Shown here: one piece after another, positions 7,694 through 14,728 of the stretch | How positions within the stretch are numbered: position 1 is the first letter of the stretch | How the letters are laid out: each line of letters begins with the position of its first letter | From: Thermoplasmatales archaeon ex4484_36 | GTDB taxonomy: Archaea > Thermoplasmatota > Penumbrarchaeia > Penumbrarchaeales > EX4484-36 | Direction of reading: 5' to 3' | NCBI GenBank assembly: GCA_002254765.1 | Contig: NJDV01000022.1 | Coordinates: 1-24,658 of the forward strand | DNA: 24,658 nucleotides | The notes under the pieces: model-generated | Database searches by the model: none | The model's input: only the letters and a program-made list of their open reading frames with translations | What the model was told of the DNA's origin: nothing | Program-made: the position numbers and the translations under genes

Positions 7694-8197
7694 TCAGAAC
7701 TTTCTGAACTTCTCCTTAGGTACCCCACAGACAGGACACCTCTCCGGGGGCTCCCCCATCACGGTGTAACCGCACACCGGGCAGATGTAAATAGGTTCAT
7801 CTCCAATGTCGCTACCGGCCTCTGCCTTCTCCTTCGCGTCCTTGTACATATTGGCGTGTATTCTCTCCGCCTCCAGGGCGTAAGTGGTGGACCGAACTGC
7901 ACCGGATTCACCCTGCATCTCCGCCGTAGCCCTATACACCGGATACATCTCCTCTATCTCAAAGGTCTCCCCCTCTATTCCGCTCTGCAGGTTCTCGGGG
8001 GTCTTTCCAAGATAGCCCAGCTCCCTAGCGTGGTTCCTGGCATGGACCAGCTCGGCATAGGATATCGCCCGAAATAGGCGGGAGATATTCTTAAACCCCT
8101 CACTCTCGGCAATCTCAGCAAATATGGCGTATTTCATGTGGGCCATGGACTCTCCAGCAAAGGCTTCCTCAAGAGCTTTCTTCGTCATCTTCTTCAT
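7694..8197 (-). CDS. Rubrerythrin
   Basis: A non-haem di-iron peroxidase of 167 residues that reduces hydrogen peroxide in anaerobes, taking electrons through its rubredoxin domain. The N-terminal four-helix bundle carries iron ligands in EAFAGES (Glu16) and YAELVHARNH (Glu49, His52), and in the second half EEMYPVYRATAEMQGE and ALEAERIHANMY. The C-terminal rubredoxin-like site has Cys139-x2-Cys142 and Cys154-x2-Cys157. ATG 8197 follows GAGGTGA. It has its own promoter and lies back to back with the ferritin remnant, so the two formed a divergent oxidative-stress/iron pair. Confidence 0.96.
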   Translation of the reverse strand: MKKMTKKALEEAFAGESMAHMKYAIFAEIAESEGFKNISRLFRAISYAELVHARNHARELGYLGKTPENLQSGIEGETFEIEEMYPVYRATAEMQGESGAVRSTTYALEAERIHANMYKDAKEKAEAGSDIGDEPIYICPVCGYTVMGEPPERCPVCGVPKEKFRKF

Positions 8198-8241
8198 TCT
8201 GTCACCTCAAAACAGTTCTACAGTGGAAGAATCCGCGGAAG

Positions 8242-8252
8242 GTTATAAATAA
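8242..8252 (-). promoter_or_regulatory. TATA box of the rubrerythrin gene
   Basis: The minus strand reads TTATTTATAAC. The predicted start is near 8220 with a leader of about 22 bases that contains GAGGTGA. The stretch between here and the ferritin promoter (8253-8340) shows AT-rich repeats of TTTTAA type but no gene. Confidence 0.6.
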
Positions 8253-8340
8253 GTTCCCCCTTAAAAGCTTTTAAAAAACGCACAGTAAGCCCTTCCCTCC
8301 ACCTCAACAGAGATCCGTCTCTTTAATCTAACGGCTAAAC

Positions 8341-8348
8341 CTTTAAAT
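8341..8348 (+). promoter_or_regulatory. TATA box of the ferritin remnant
   Basis: CTTTAAAT lies 40 bases before the ATG at 8381, predicting a start near 8371. GGTGAT at 8372-8377 is a suitable ribosome site. The promoter and start region look intact although the gene is not. Confidence 0.5.
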
Positions 8349-8380
8349 CCTCCCACCTAGAGAGGCGGAACGGTGATAAA

Positions 8381-8576
8381 ATGCTGAGCGTGAAGACACT
8401 ACCAGTTCCTCCAGTGGTTTGTGAAAGAGCAGGTAGAAGAGGAGGCCAGCGCAAAGGAGGTCCTAGACAAGATTGAACTGTTGAGCGGGAGCCCCCACGG
8501 CATCTATATGCTGGACAGGGAGCTCGCTTCCAGGGCACCCGCACTGAGGGGACTGCTCACGCTCAATGAGGAGTGA
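8381..8576 (+). pseudogene. Ferritin gene with a large internal deletion
   Basis: ATG 8381 begins MLSVK, as in prokaryotic ferritins. Two frames on, from 8397 to the TGA at 8574, the sequence reads [20 protein letters not shown] and then [20 protein letters not shown], the unmistakable ferritin C-terminal half of helix C/D, ending LLTLNEE. About 110-115 residues that should lie between, with most ferroxidase ligands, are absent, and the frames do not match. Ferritin is normally about 165-175 residues. The remaining pieces cannot form a 24-mer cage. The junction is at about 8395-8397, and no repeat is evident there. Confidence 0.85.
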
Positions 8577-8773
8577 GCAGCCCTCCTCTGGCTCTCTTGA
8601 TAAATCAGTATGTAAAGTCCTCTGATTCCACCGATGAGCCCGGAGGAGAGATTTGTAAAAGGAGGACCTGGAGATAGAAATTCCCCACCCCGGAGGCTGA
8701 AGGTAAAGCTACAGGAGATAGAGGGAGGAGCTGGATATCTTTGAGGGATGGGACTGGCCTCCATAATAATTTT
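8577..8773. other. Intergenic stretch without a recognisable gene
   Basis: A 36-codon frame on the plus strand (8634-8744, MSPEERFVKGGPGDRN at its start) could be leaderless, because TGATAAATC lies about 35 bases upstream. Its composition is ordinary and I recognise nothing in it. It may be further decayed coding DNA next to the ferritin remnant. Confidence 0.3.
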
Positions 8774-9415
8774 TCAGAGCAGACCATAGGATATATCCTT
8801 ATCGCCAGAACACTCCTCCTCTTTATTCTTGAGAAAATCGTCCAGTGTAACGTTCCCCGGGGTGCTTTTAAGTTTCAGTTTGACCTCTCTTCGGTACCTC
8901 TCAGGCATCCTCCTTTTGAACATCCCCAAATTTCTTCTCCGGGGTTCGTACTGGCTAAAGTAGTAAGACTCCCAGAGCACACTCCCCTCATCCTCCCTCC
9001 CTCCGCAGCCCAGCTCCCTTCTCAGAACCTTTATGGAACCTTTTACCTCCACCCTCAGGCGCCCCCTCTCGCTGAGAAGGGAGAGGCAAAAAGAGCGCTC
9101 ATCCCCCACAACTATCAGGTTCCCCGGGAAGCGATGAGCGAAGTGGTCCGCTAACATCTGTTTTATCCGGTGTTTAGGGCTTGCATATCCAACCAGAATC
9201 CCTCTCCGGGGCTCTTCAAACCTTATGAAACTTTTCAGGTAGTGGTACTCCGTCCCCACCTCCCGGATCATTCGTCTTATCCGTCTCACCTTCTCGTTCT
9301 CGGGCAGAAGAAGGTCGTCCTCAGAGATGCCCCGGGCCAGAAGTATGTCGGCCTGCCGTAAGTCTCTATGGCGCTTAAGGTAATTAATAGAACTCTCCCT
9401 CAACTCCCCCACCAC
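8774..9415 (-). CDS. DUF4130 / TIGR03915-type protein, partner of the radical SAM enzyme
   Basis: A 213-residue protein with the DUF4130 pattern: VRRIRRMIREVGTEYHYLKS, then FIRFEEPRRGILVGYASPKH, a DHFAHRF core, and a tail rich in charged residues (MPERYRREVKLKLKS). DUF4130 proteins are found beside, or fused to, uracil-DNA-glycosylase-like domains and are encoded next to a dedicated radical SAM enzyme. The pair is annotated as putative DNA repair, but the reaction has not been shown to my knowledge. The GTG at 9415 overlaps the end of the radical SAM gene by 16 bases, so translation is coupled. The frame is open further upstream without a normal start, and homologues are somewhat longer at the N-terminus. 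Confidence 0.8.
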   Translation of the reverse strand: MVGELRESSINYLKRHRDLRQADILLARGISEDDLLLPENEKVRRIRRMIREVGTEYHYLKSFIRFEEPRRGILVGYASPKHRIKQMLADHFAHRFPGNLIVVGDERSFCLSLLSERGRLRVEVKGSIKVLRRELGCGGREDEGSVLWESYYFSQYEPRRRNLGMFKRRMPERYRREVKLKLKSTPGNVTLDDFLKNKEEECSGDKDISYGLL

Positions 9416-10593
9416 CTCAGCGTACTCTGTCTCCAGCCCCTGAGGAGGAGGTATGGCCAGGCCCTCTTCAGAGCTACTCCCAGTTCACTAAGTTCCTCCG
9501 GCGATTCTATTCTTCTCCGTTTTCTGATTCTGATTATTCTCCCTGCGCTTACAGGTCCTATCCCGGGGACAGTGAGGAGCTCCTTAAAAGAGGCGGTATT
9601 GGGGTCAACAGGGCCGTCAAGTAGGCACTCTGCAAGTCTCTTCTTGGGATCCTCCGCTGGGAGGTAGCCCTCATCGTCAAATACGCAGAACAGCTCCTTC
9701 TCAGAGAAACCGTAAACCCTGTGGAGCCAATCCAACTGATAGTGTCTTTTCTCCCTCTGAAGAGGTACAGACTCACGCCCTTCAAAGGGGGTCCCTTCAA
9801 TAGAAGTGAAGGCGGAGTAGTAGACTCTCCTAACTCCCATCTTCCTGTATTCATAGACTGCTCTCCTGAAAATATCAAGGTCCCTCTCCTCTGCTCCCCC
9901 CACTATCATCTGGGTGGTGTGCCCCGCAGGGAGAGGGGTTCTTCTCATCTCCTCTCTTATAAAGCTCTGCCTTCTCAAGATATCTGTCAGGTAGTCCTTG
10001 CTGGGGCTTATCTCCCCCATGGTGGAGCTGGATACAGTCTCTATGTTTATGCTCACCCTGTCCGCAAGCTCCATGGCCCTTCTGATGTGATCCCTTCCTA
10101 CCCCGGGGAGTATCTTCAGGTGCACATAACCTTCAAAACCGTACTTTCCTCTTAGAAGTTCCACGGCTTCTATCATCTCCTCCATGGTCCTCTCCTCATC
10201 CCTCCCAACACCGGAACTTAAGAAGAGACCCTCGATATAGTTCTCCTTATAGAGTTTCAGAACTATTTTCGCCAGCTCCTCAGGAGTGAAGGAGTATTTC
10301 CCGCATCCCCTACTCATGGCCCCGTTGGGGCAGTAGTAGCAGCTGTGAGTGCAGGCGTTGGTATAGAGGGTCTTGAAGAGGCTCACACACCTCCCATCAG
10401 GAGTAAAAGCCTGACAGACCCCTGGGAAGGACACTGCACCAATGCGTCTGAATCCCGAGACACTCCTACTGCTGGAAGTGGAGGCACAAACATCATGCCT
10501 GCTCCCCCTGCCAAGCGCGCTCACCTTGGCCTGAAGCTCCACGTCTAAAGCAGTGGAGGAAGAGAGATGCCCCAGTTTATCTGCTCCATTCAC
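9400..10593 (-). CDS. Putative DNA modification/repair radical SAM protein (TIGR03916 type) with C-terminal helix-hairpin-helix
   Basis: 397 residues from GTG 10593. The N-terminus has DVCASTSSSR, typical of this family, then the 4Fe-4S motif Cys-x3-Cys-x2-Cys in ACTHSCYYCPNG (Cys81, Cys85, Cys88). A SAM barrel follows, with SSGVGRDEERTMEE and INIETVSS. The C-terminus carries a helix-hairpin-helix (LLTVPGIGPVSAGRII), which implies DNA contact. The frame opens at a TTG at 10614, but that lies at the TATA box; the box predicts a transcript start near 10595, which favours the GTG at 10593, nearly leaderless. It forms a two-gene operon with the DUF4130 protein. Confidence 0.88.
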   Translation of the reverse strand: MNGADKLGHLSSSTALDVELQAKVSALGRGSRHDVCASTSSSRSVSGFRRIGAVSFPGVCQAFTPDGRCVSLFKTLYTNACTHSCYYCPNGAMSRGCGKYSFTPEELAKIVLKLYKENYIEGLFLSSGVGRDEERTMEEMIEAVELLRGKYGFEGYVHLKILPGVGRDHIRRAMELADRVSINIETVSSSTMGEISPSKDYLTDILRRQSFIREEMRRTPLPAGHTTQMIVGGAEERDLDIFRRAVYEYRKMGVRRVYYSAFTSIEGTPFEGRESVPLQREKRHYQLDWLHRVYGFSEKELFCVFDDEGYLPAEDPKKRLAECLLDGPVDPNTASFKELLTVPGIGPVSAGRIIRIRKRRRIESPEELSELGVALKRAWPYLLLRGWRQSTLRWWGS

Positions 10594-10615
10594 AGGGAAT
10601 AATCCACTCAACAAG

Positions 10616-10628
10616 TATTTTAATAAAC
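10616..10628 (-). promoter_or_regulatory. TATA box of the radical SAM operon
   Basis: The minus strand reads GTTTATTAAAATA. Spacing places the transcript start at about 10595, next to the GTG at 10593. The region 10594-10690 therefore holds two divergent promoters. Confidence 0.55.
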
Positions 10629-10654
10629 ACTAAGGGGGTGGGTGAAAGATATCC

Positions 10655-10664
10655 CTTTAAATAC
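10655..10664 (+). promoter_or_regulatory. TATA box of the SDR gene
   Basis: CTTTAAATAC predicts a start near 10686, a few bases before ATG 10694. GGTGGTGAG lies at 10682-10690. Confidence 0.55.
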
Positions 10665-10693
10665 GACCAGGAAGTTTTCGCGGTGGTGAGCAT

Positions 10694-11260
10694 ATGAAAA
10701 TAGACTTAAGGGGAAAGCTTGCCCTGGTTACGGGTTCCTCAAAGGGCATCGGGTTCGGTGTAGCCAAGGTGCTCTCCGGGTGCGGTACCGATTTGATCCT
10801 GCTCTCAAGGCTTCTTCTGTACCCCCCGGTGTTTCTCACCCTAGCACTTCTGCCCGGGATGAAGAAGAAAGAGTGGGGTAGGATCACATACCTGACAAGC
10901 GTCGCCATAAAGGAGCCCATAGAGGGGCTCACATTAAGCAACGTGGTCAGGATTTCCACGGCGGGCCTTGTGAGAGACCTTGCAAGGGATGTCGCACCCC
11001 ACGGGATAACGGTCAACGGCATAATGCCGGGAATGATAGACACCGAGAGGTTAAGGGAGCTTGCTGAAGAGAGGGCAACGGCCAGGGGAATCTCCGCAGA
11101 GAAGGTTTTAGAGGGGTTCGCCTCGGAGATACCCACAGGAAGACTGGGTGGCCCGGAGGAGATCGGATACCTTGCTGCCTATCTAGCGAGCGACTACGCC
11201 TCCTACATATGCGGCAGCATGATACCGGTTGATGGGGGAAGACTGAAGTCCTCTCTGTGA
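10694..11260 (+). CDS. Short-chain dehydrogenase/reductase family protein with internal in-frame deletion
   Basis: 188 residues, against about 250-265 for the family. The nucleotide-binding start is intact (LALVTGSSKGIGFGVAK, residues 9-25), and so is the C-terminal half (HGITVNGIMPGMIDTERL, GRLGGPEEIGYLAAYLASDY, IPVDGGRL). After ILLSR at 35-39 the protein jumps directly to LLLYPPVFLTLALLPGM, which normally lies some 70 residues later. The acidic cofactor-binding strand and the NNAG-type region are lost. The catalytic-serine segment (TSVAIKEP, Ser69) remains. The Tyr-x3-Lys pair expected after it is not visible (TLSNVVRIS), as in some archaeal members. The product may not fold as an enzyme. 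The frame is preserved, so either the deletion is recent or the short protein is still made. Confidence 0.78.
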   Translation: MKIDLRGKLALVTGSSKGIGFGVAKVLSGCGTDLILLSRLLLYPPVFLTLALLPGMKKKEWGRITYLTSVAIKEPIEGLTLSNVVRISTAGLVRDLARDVAPHGITVNGIMPGMIDTERLRELAEERATARGISAEKVLEGFASEIPTGRLGGPEEIGYLAAYLASDYASYICGSMIPVDGGRLKSSL

Positions 11261-11263
11261 GGG

Positions 11264-11962
11264 ATGCCCGTGGAGGTGTACCTCATCTGTCACAGCACCG
11301 CTGTAGTGGCATGCGGTGAGATGACGCTCCTCTTCGACTATTCTGAGAAGGTTTGCGGGAGGGCGGTGAGGGAACTGACAGTTAGAGCCCTCTCCGGGAG
11401 AAGCACGGTGGCCCTTTTCTCTCATGCCCACGGTGACCATTTCGATATTGCAGTCCGGACCCTCCCCGGGGTGGAGCTCTTCGTCCTACCCCCTGATGTC
11501 CCAGAGAGCGAAGAAAAGCTGCTCACCCCCTCCATAAAGGTCAAGGTGCGGGATGAAAGAGAGCTCCCCGGGGGACTCTCCTTGAAGACATATCCAAGCA
11601 CCGACGAGGGGGTGGCCTATCTCATTGAAGGGCCGAATGGTGGTAGGGTCTTCTTCGCAGGCGACCTTGCACTGTGGGCCTGGCCCGGGGATGAGGAGGA
11701 AGATATAAGGAAGGCTATAGAGGAATGGAAGAGCATTTTGAAGGAGGTTTCAAAAGAGTTGGTGGACGTGGCGTTCCTTGTGGCGGATCCGAGGCTACCG
11801 CACCTGGGAGGGTTTGAAGAGGCTCTGGACGCATTAAAGCCCAGGCATGCATTCCCCATACACAACTTCGGGAATCTTGAATACTTAAAGAGGCTTTGGA
11901 GGGAAGGGGTGCACGTCCCCACCTCTTTGGGGGAGAAATTCCGCCTCATCCTCCCTTTTTAG
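11264..11962 (+). CDS. Metallo-beta-lactamase-fold hydrolase (UlaG-like)
   Basis: A 232-residue metal-dependent hydrolase fold. The metal motif HxHxDH is at residues 54-59 (SHAHGDHFD), a second ligand Asp lies in FFAGDLALW, and a late His is in PIHNF. The first strand lacks a signal peptide, so the protein is cytoplasmic. The substrate is unknown; UlaG-like members act on phosphodiesters or lactones. ATG 11264 is four bases past the SDR stop, with GTGAGGG overlapping that stop, so the two are co-transcribed. Confidence 0.85.
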   Translation: MPVEVYLICHSTAVVACGEMTLLFDYSEKVCGRAVRELTVRALSGRSTVALFSHAHGDHFDIAVRTLPGVELFVLPPDVPESEEKLLTPSIKVKVRDERELPGGLSLKTYPSTDEGVAYLIEGPNGGRVFFAGDLALWAWPGDEEEDIRKAIEEWKSILKEVSKELVDVAFLVADPRLPHLGGFEEALDALKPRHAFPIHNFGNLEYLKRLWREGVHVPTSLGEKFRLILPF

Positions 11963-11970
11963 AGCGAAAA

Positions 11971-12019
11971 TGTGGTTTTTAGCAGGCCACAACGCTTATA
12001 TAAGGCTACGATTTTTTTT
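11971..12019 (+). terminator. Likely transcription terminator after the metallo-beta-lactamase gene
   Basis: A short stem TGTGG/CCACA (11971-11975 with 11987-11991) is followed by a run of eight T at 12012-12019, the usual archaeal stop signal. A palindromic TTATATAA lies between them and could also act as a promoter box. Confidence 0.5.
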
Positions 12020-12028
12020 CAACTTTTC

Positions 12029-12036
12029 TTATATAC
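12029..12036 (+). promoter_or_regulatory. TATA box in front of the candidate structured RNA
   Basis: TTATATAC, preceded by TTTTC. Normal spacing puts the transcript start at about 12060, exactly where the base-paired region begins, although no protein gene follows for 230 bases. Confidence 0.5.
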
Positions 12037-12059
12037 TCTCCTTTAATTCCTATCAATAC

Positions 12060-12197
12060 GGCGGGAAAAGATGCCTCCTTTCAAGGCATGCCCCCTAACA
12101 TCAGGCCCCTCCTGTGTTTAAGCCCCCCTTGAAAGGAGGTATCCCTGCTAATAAAACCTCTATTAGGAATGCGGGAATAAGGTTGTGCCCTTTTTTT
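12060..12197 (+). ncRNA. Candidate structured non-coding RNA or leader
   Basis: A long hairpin can be drawn by eye. GCGGG (12061-12065) pairs with CCTGC (12144-12148); after an AAAA bulge, 12070-12086 pairs with 12127-12143 over 17 bases. Both stems include a G-U wobble, which favours an RNA role. Inside, AACA-U-CAGG (8 pairs with one bulged U) closes on CCTGTGTT. A second small hairpin CTAATA/TATTAG follows, then a second GCGGGAA at 12171 that could compete for CCTGC. A T7 run at 12191-12197 could end the transcript. It is preceded by a TATA box at the right distance. A 16-codon frame from ATG 12071 (MPPFKACPLTSG...) exists but is buried in the stem. I do not recognise the family. It could instead be the leader of the gene at 12288. 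Confidence 0.42.
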
Positions 12198-12213
12198 GCC
12201 CCCGGGCACAACC
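12181..12213. repeat. 10-base inverted repeat with T7 in the loop
   Basis: GGTTGTGCCC (12181-12190) and GGGCACAACC (12204-12213) are perfect complements around TTTTTTTGCCCCC. It lies between the candidate RNA and the promoter of the CARDB gene, and may act as terminator, insulator or operator. Confidence 0.55.
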
Positions 12214-12230
12214 ACTCATCTTCTAAGAAT

Positions 12231-12239
12231 CTTTAAATA
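12231..12239 (+). promoter_or_regulatory. TATA box of the CARDB gene
   Basis: CTTTAAATA predicts a start near 12261, which argues for ATG 12288 over the TTG at 12261. Confidence 0.55.
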
Positions 12240-12287
12240 GGGTGGTAGGATAAGAATAACTTGGACAAAGGTCAGGTAAGTGGGTCT

Positions 12288-14231
12288 ATGAGATGCCACG
12301 CCTCTAAAGAAAGGCTTAATGCGATTCCAGCTATGCTTCTTATGTTCCTGATAGCCATTATTCCATTTCTAAGCGAAGGCACCTCTATTGAGGAGAGCCG
12401 GGAGGGCGGGAGTAGCTCTTTCGTAGCAGATGGCGTCTATATCAGCATAGGCTCCACCGACGAGAATACCGTCTATCCCCTCTACCCGTACAACCTCACT
12501 CTGACCTTTGAGATGTTGGACCCATCCGAGCTTTACCTTACCTTCACCCACGTGCGCTATTCTATCACCATAAGAGGCGGATTTCTGCGCTCCTTTATCC
12601 TTGATACCTCAGAGGCGGAAGGTTTCTTAACCATACCTCAGGAGAGCGTGAAGCTCCTCTCCCAGCAGGGCTCATGGATGCTCAACTTCACCTTCATTCC
12701 CCACTGGGAGATGGCAGAGGGCAATTACAGCCTGGTGCTCAAACTGACAAACTCAACGGGGGGCAGCAGGGAGTACCTCTTCAGAGATGCGTTCTACCTC
12801 TCCAAGAAAATAATGATATACTGGCAGGGAGGTGTTCTCAACGAGAGAGGCGAGGATGTGTCAAGGGGATGGGTGAGGGGTAGGGAGAAGATAACGCTGA
12901 GGGACATAAGGCTCTACCACCTTAAGGCGAACGGTAATGTAAGCTCTTTCTACAGCCGCATGAAGGACTTCAACTTCACCCTGCTCTCCTCTTCTTTAAC
13001 CAACTGGAGGTGGTGGATCAAGGACTCTGTCCCCTTCTCCGGAAGCTTTGACCTCACGCTTGTAACCCCTTCAACTACTGGCATACTCGACTGTGCCCTC
13101 TCTATGGATAACCTTCCTGACGGTGCCACTCTCTCAGAAGACCTAACCTTTAAGCTGAGGGTGGACTCCAAACCCCCGGAGGTTAGATTCCTGGGGTTTG
13201 AAAGGGAGGGGGACCACATCAACTTCACTTTCTCCGCGGAGGACCCCCATGCTGGTATCGACGGCGGATCCATTTCTGCGAGGGTTTTCAGGCAGAGTGG
13301 TGACGCTTTATTACCCGTCCCGGGGAAGGTCACCTACATTGACGGAACCATAAGGGTAGCCGCCCGGGACGAAGGAGGGGGGTATTATTCTGTTGAAACT
13401 GGTGTGGAGGATACCGCTGGCAACGCTCAGAAGATCAATATAACTGTGATAGTGTCCGATGGGGAGCTCTACGATATAGCGGTTGACGGCCTGAGATTGC
13501 TGGACCTCCCCGTCTTGAATCGGAGCGCAAGAGGGGAGGTCACCATCCGCAACCTTGGCGGGCCCTTAACTGGAGGTCAGTTGAACGTCTGGCTTGATGA
13601 GGAGATTATATACTCAAAGAGACTCCCCTCCCTCTCCCAGGGGGATGTCCTGCGATACACATTCTCCTTCCCATGCGGAGAAGAGGAGAGGACGTTAAAA
13701 GCGAACGTGAGAATCCTGGGCGAGGAGGTGGACAGTAACCTTAAGAACAACGAGCTCTCTATGAAGGTCAAAGGTGTATTCGTGGATGTGGGGCTGAGAG
13801 AGGCTAGCGCTGTGGAGGGCGAGGGGAAGGTGAGGGTCAACGCCACGGTGTACTACGAGGGTGTAGAGACCCTCCCAGGGATCAGATACCAGGTGCTTTA
13901 CGATGAGGTACTCATAGTGGACGGAAACACTCCTGCCATCCAGCCAGGGGAGGAAACGGAGATATCCGTATCTGTATTCCCCTCCCTCAGATATAGCCAG
14001 ATCAGGATAGTTCTGGACCCTGAAGGAGAGCTCCCCGAGAGCGAAGAGGGGAACAACGAGGTGACACTTCCCAACCCCTGCCTAATTGAAGAGCCCCGGG
14101 AGGATATTCCTTCTGAGGACGGCGGCACTACGGATGATCCCCTCCCTGCTGAGGAAGACAGCCCCGGGGAGGAAGAGTCCCAAGCACCTGCAGAGAATGA
14201 CAGAGGAGATCCTCAGGAAGGGGGAGCATGA
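12288..14231 (+). CDS. Secreted protein with two CARDB domains
   Basis: 647 residues from ATG 12288; the frame is also open from TTG 12261, which adds nine residues. A signal peptide (AIPAMLLMFLIAIIPFLSEG) is followed by beta-rich extracellular regions with many N-x-[ST] sites and a divergent Ig-like stretch (FTFSAEDPHAGIDGG ... VEDTAGNAQKINITV). Two CARDB adhesion-type domains follow; each ends in the family sign (DSNLKNNE and ESEEGNNE). The C-terminus is an acidic Pro/Glu/Ser-rich tail without a membrane segment, unlike relatives that are usually anchored. The gene overlaps the winged-helix gene that follows. It heads a run of five same-strand genes. A surface or envelope role is inferred. 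Confidence 0.8.
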   Translation: MRCHASKERLNAIPAMLLMFLIAIIPFLSEGTSIEESREGGSSSFVADGVYISIGSTDENTVYPLYPYNLTLTFEMLDPSELYLTFTHVRYSITIRGGFLRSFILDTSEAEGFLTIPQESVKLLSQQGSWMLNFTFIPHWEMAEGNYSLVLKLTNSTGGSREYLFRDAFYLSKKIMIYWQGGVLNERGEDVSRGWVRGREKITLRDIRLYHLKANGNVSSFYSRMKDFNFTLLSSSLTNWRWWIKDSVPFSGSFDLTLVTPSTTGILDCALSMDNLPDGATLSEDLTFKLRVDSKPPEVRFLGFEREGDHINFTFSAEDPHAGIDGGSISARVFRQSGDALLPVPGKVTYIDGTIRVAARDEGGGYYSVETGVEDTAGNAQKINITVIVSDGELYDIAVDGLRLLDLPVLNRSARGEVTIRNLGGPLTGGQLNVWLDEEIIYSKRLPSLSQGDVLRYTFSFPCGEEERTLKANVRILGEEVDSNLKNNELSMKVKGVFVDVGLREASAVEGEGKVRVNATVYYEGVETLPGIRYQVLYDEVLIVDGNTPAIQPGEETEISVSVFPSLRYSQIRIVLDPEGELPESEEGNNEVTLPNPCLIEEPREDIPSEDGGTTDDPLPAEEDSPGEEESQAPAENDRGDPQEGGA

Positions 14232-14712
14232 GATTCTGAGGAGGGAGGCGCTGAAATACCGCCTCCTTACCCTCTTCTTCCCGCTATACTCAAAGCTGAA
14301 GCGGGAGAAGATAGAGAGCGGGATTAGGTGGGAGATCTTGGGGTACTTAAAGGCAAAGCCCTACGCCACCTTCTCCGACATAAAGAAAGACCTTGGTCTC
14401 ACAAACGGCACGCTGATACACCACCTGAGGATCCTTGAGAGGGAGGAGCTCGTGAGGTCTAGGAAAGTGGGAAAATACAAGGTCTTCTACCCCATTGACA
14501 GGAAGATGCCGGAGGACTTCAACTACCTCTCCCCGGTCAAGAGAAAGATACTTCAGTACATCATGGACCACCCGGGAGCGGTCCAGAAGAGCATAGCAAG
14601 GCTCCTTGGGAAGTCCCCTACAGACCTGAACTACCACTTAAACGAACTTTACCGCATGGGTCTTATAAGAAAGAAAAGAGAGGGGAAGTTTGTGAAGTAC
14701 TACCCCCTCTGA
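14197..14712 (+). CDS. Double winged-helix transcriptional regulator
   Basis: 171 residues from ATG 14197, overlapping the CARDB gene by 35 bases in the +1 frame. The hydrophobic element LLTLFFPLYSKL comes first. The first winged helix follows (IRWEILGYLKAKPYATFSDI ... NGTLIHHLRILEREELVRS, ending VFYP), then a second (SPVKRKILQYIMDHPGAVQK ... PTDLNYHLNELYRMGLIRKK, ending KYYPL). The domain order and FPLY element match the protein at 5355, and both follow a secreted beta-rich protein. In other archaea the same winged helices are joined to the sensor through a membrane helix. The start is uncertain because no clear ribosome site precedes it, as expected for coupled translation. Confidence 0.82.
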   Translation: MTEEILRKGEHEILRREALKYRLLTLFFPLYSKLKREKIESGIRWEILGYLKAKPYATFSDIKKDLGLTNGTLIHHLRILEREELVRSRKVGKYKVFYPIDRKMPEDFNYLSPVKRKILQYIMDHPGAVQKSIARLLGKSPTDLNYHLNELYRMGLIRKKREGKFVKYYPL

Positions 14713-14728
14713 AAGGGGAGGTGGATGG

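Noticed and set aside
7260..8077. Plus-strand frames at 7260-7481 and 7592-8077
   Set aside because: They are antisense to the RecQ remnant and rubrerythrin, which have strong family matches.
8335..8764. Minus-strand open frames opposite the ferritin remnant
   Set aside because: Low-complexity Pro/Ser/Leu composition and no start signals; the plus-strand ferritin match is specific.
12071..12121. 16-codon frame (MPPFKACPLTSG...) inside the candidate RNA, as a leader peptide
   Set aside because: The start is inside the main stem, there is no clear ribosome site, and peptide-based attenuation is not typical of archaea. Kept only as a remark.
14086..14196. Upstream part of the winged-helix frame (MKSPGRIFLL...) as true N-terminus
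   Set aside because: It overlaps the conserved acidic tail of the CARDB gene, has odd composition, and lacks a ribosome site; ATG 14197 is preferred.
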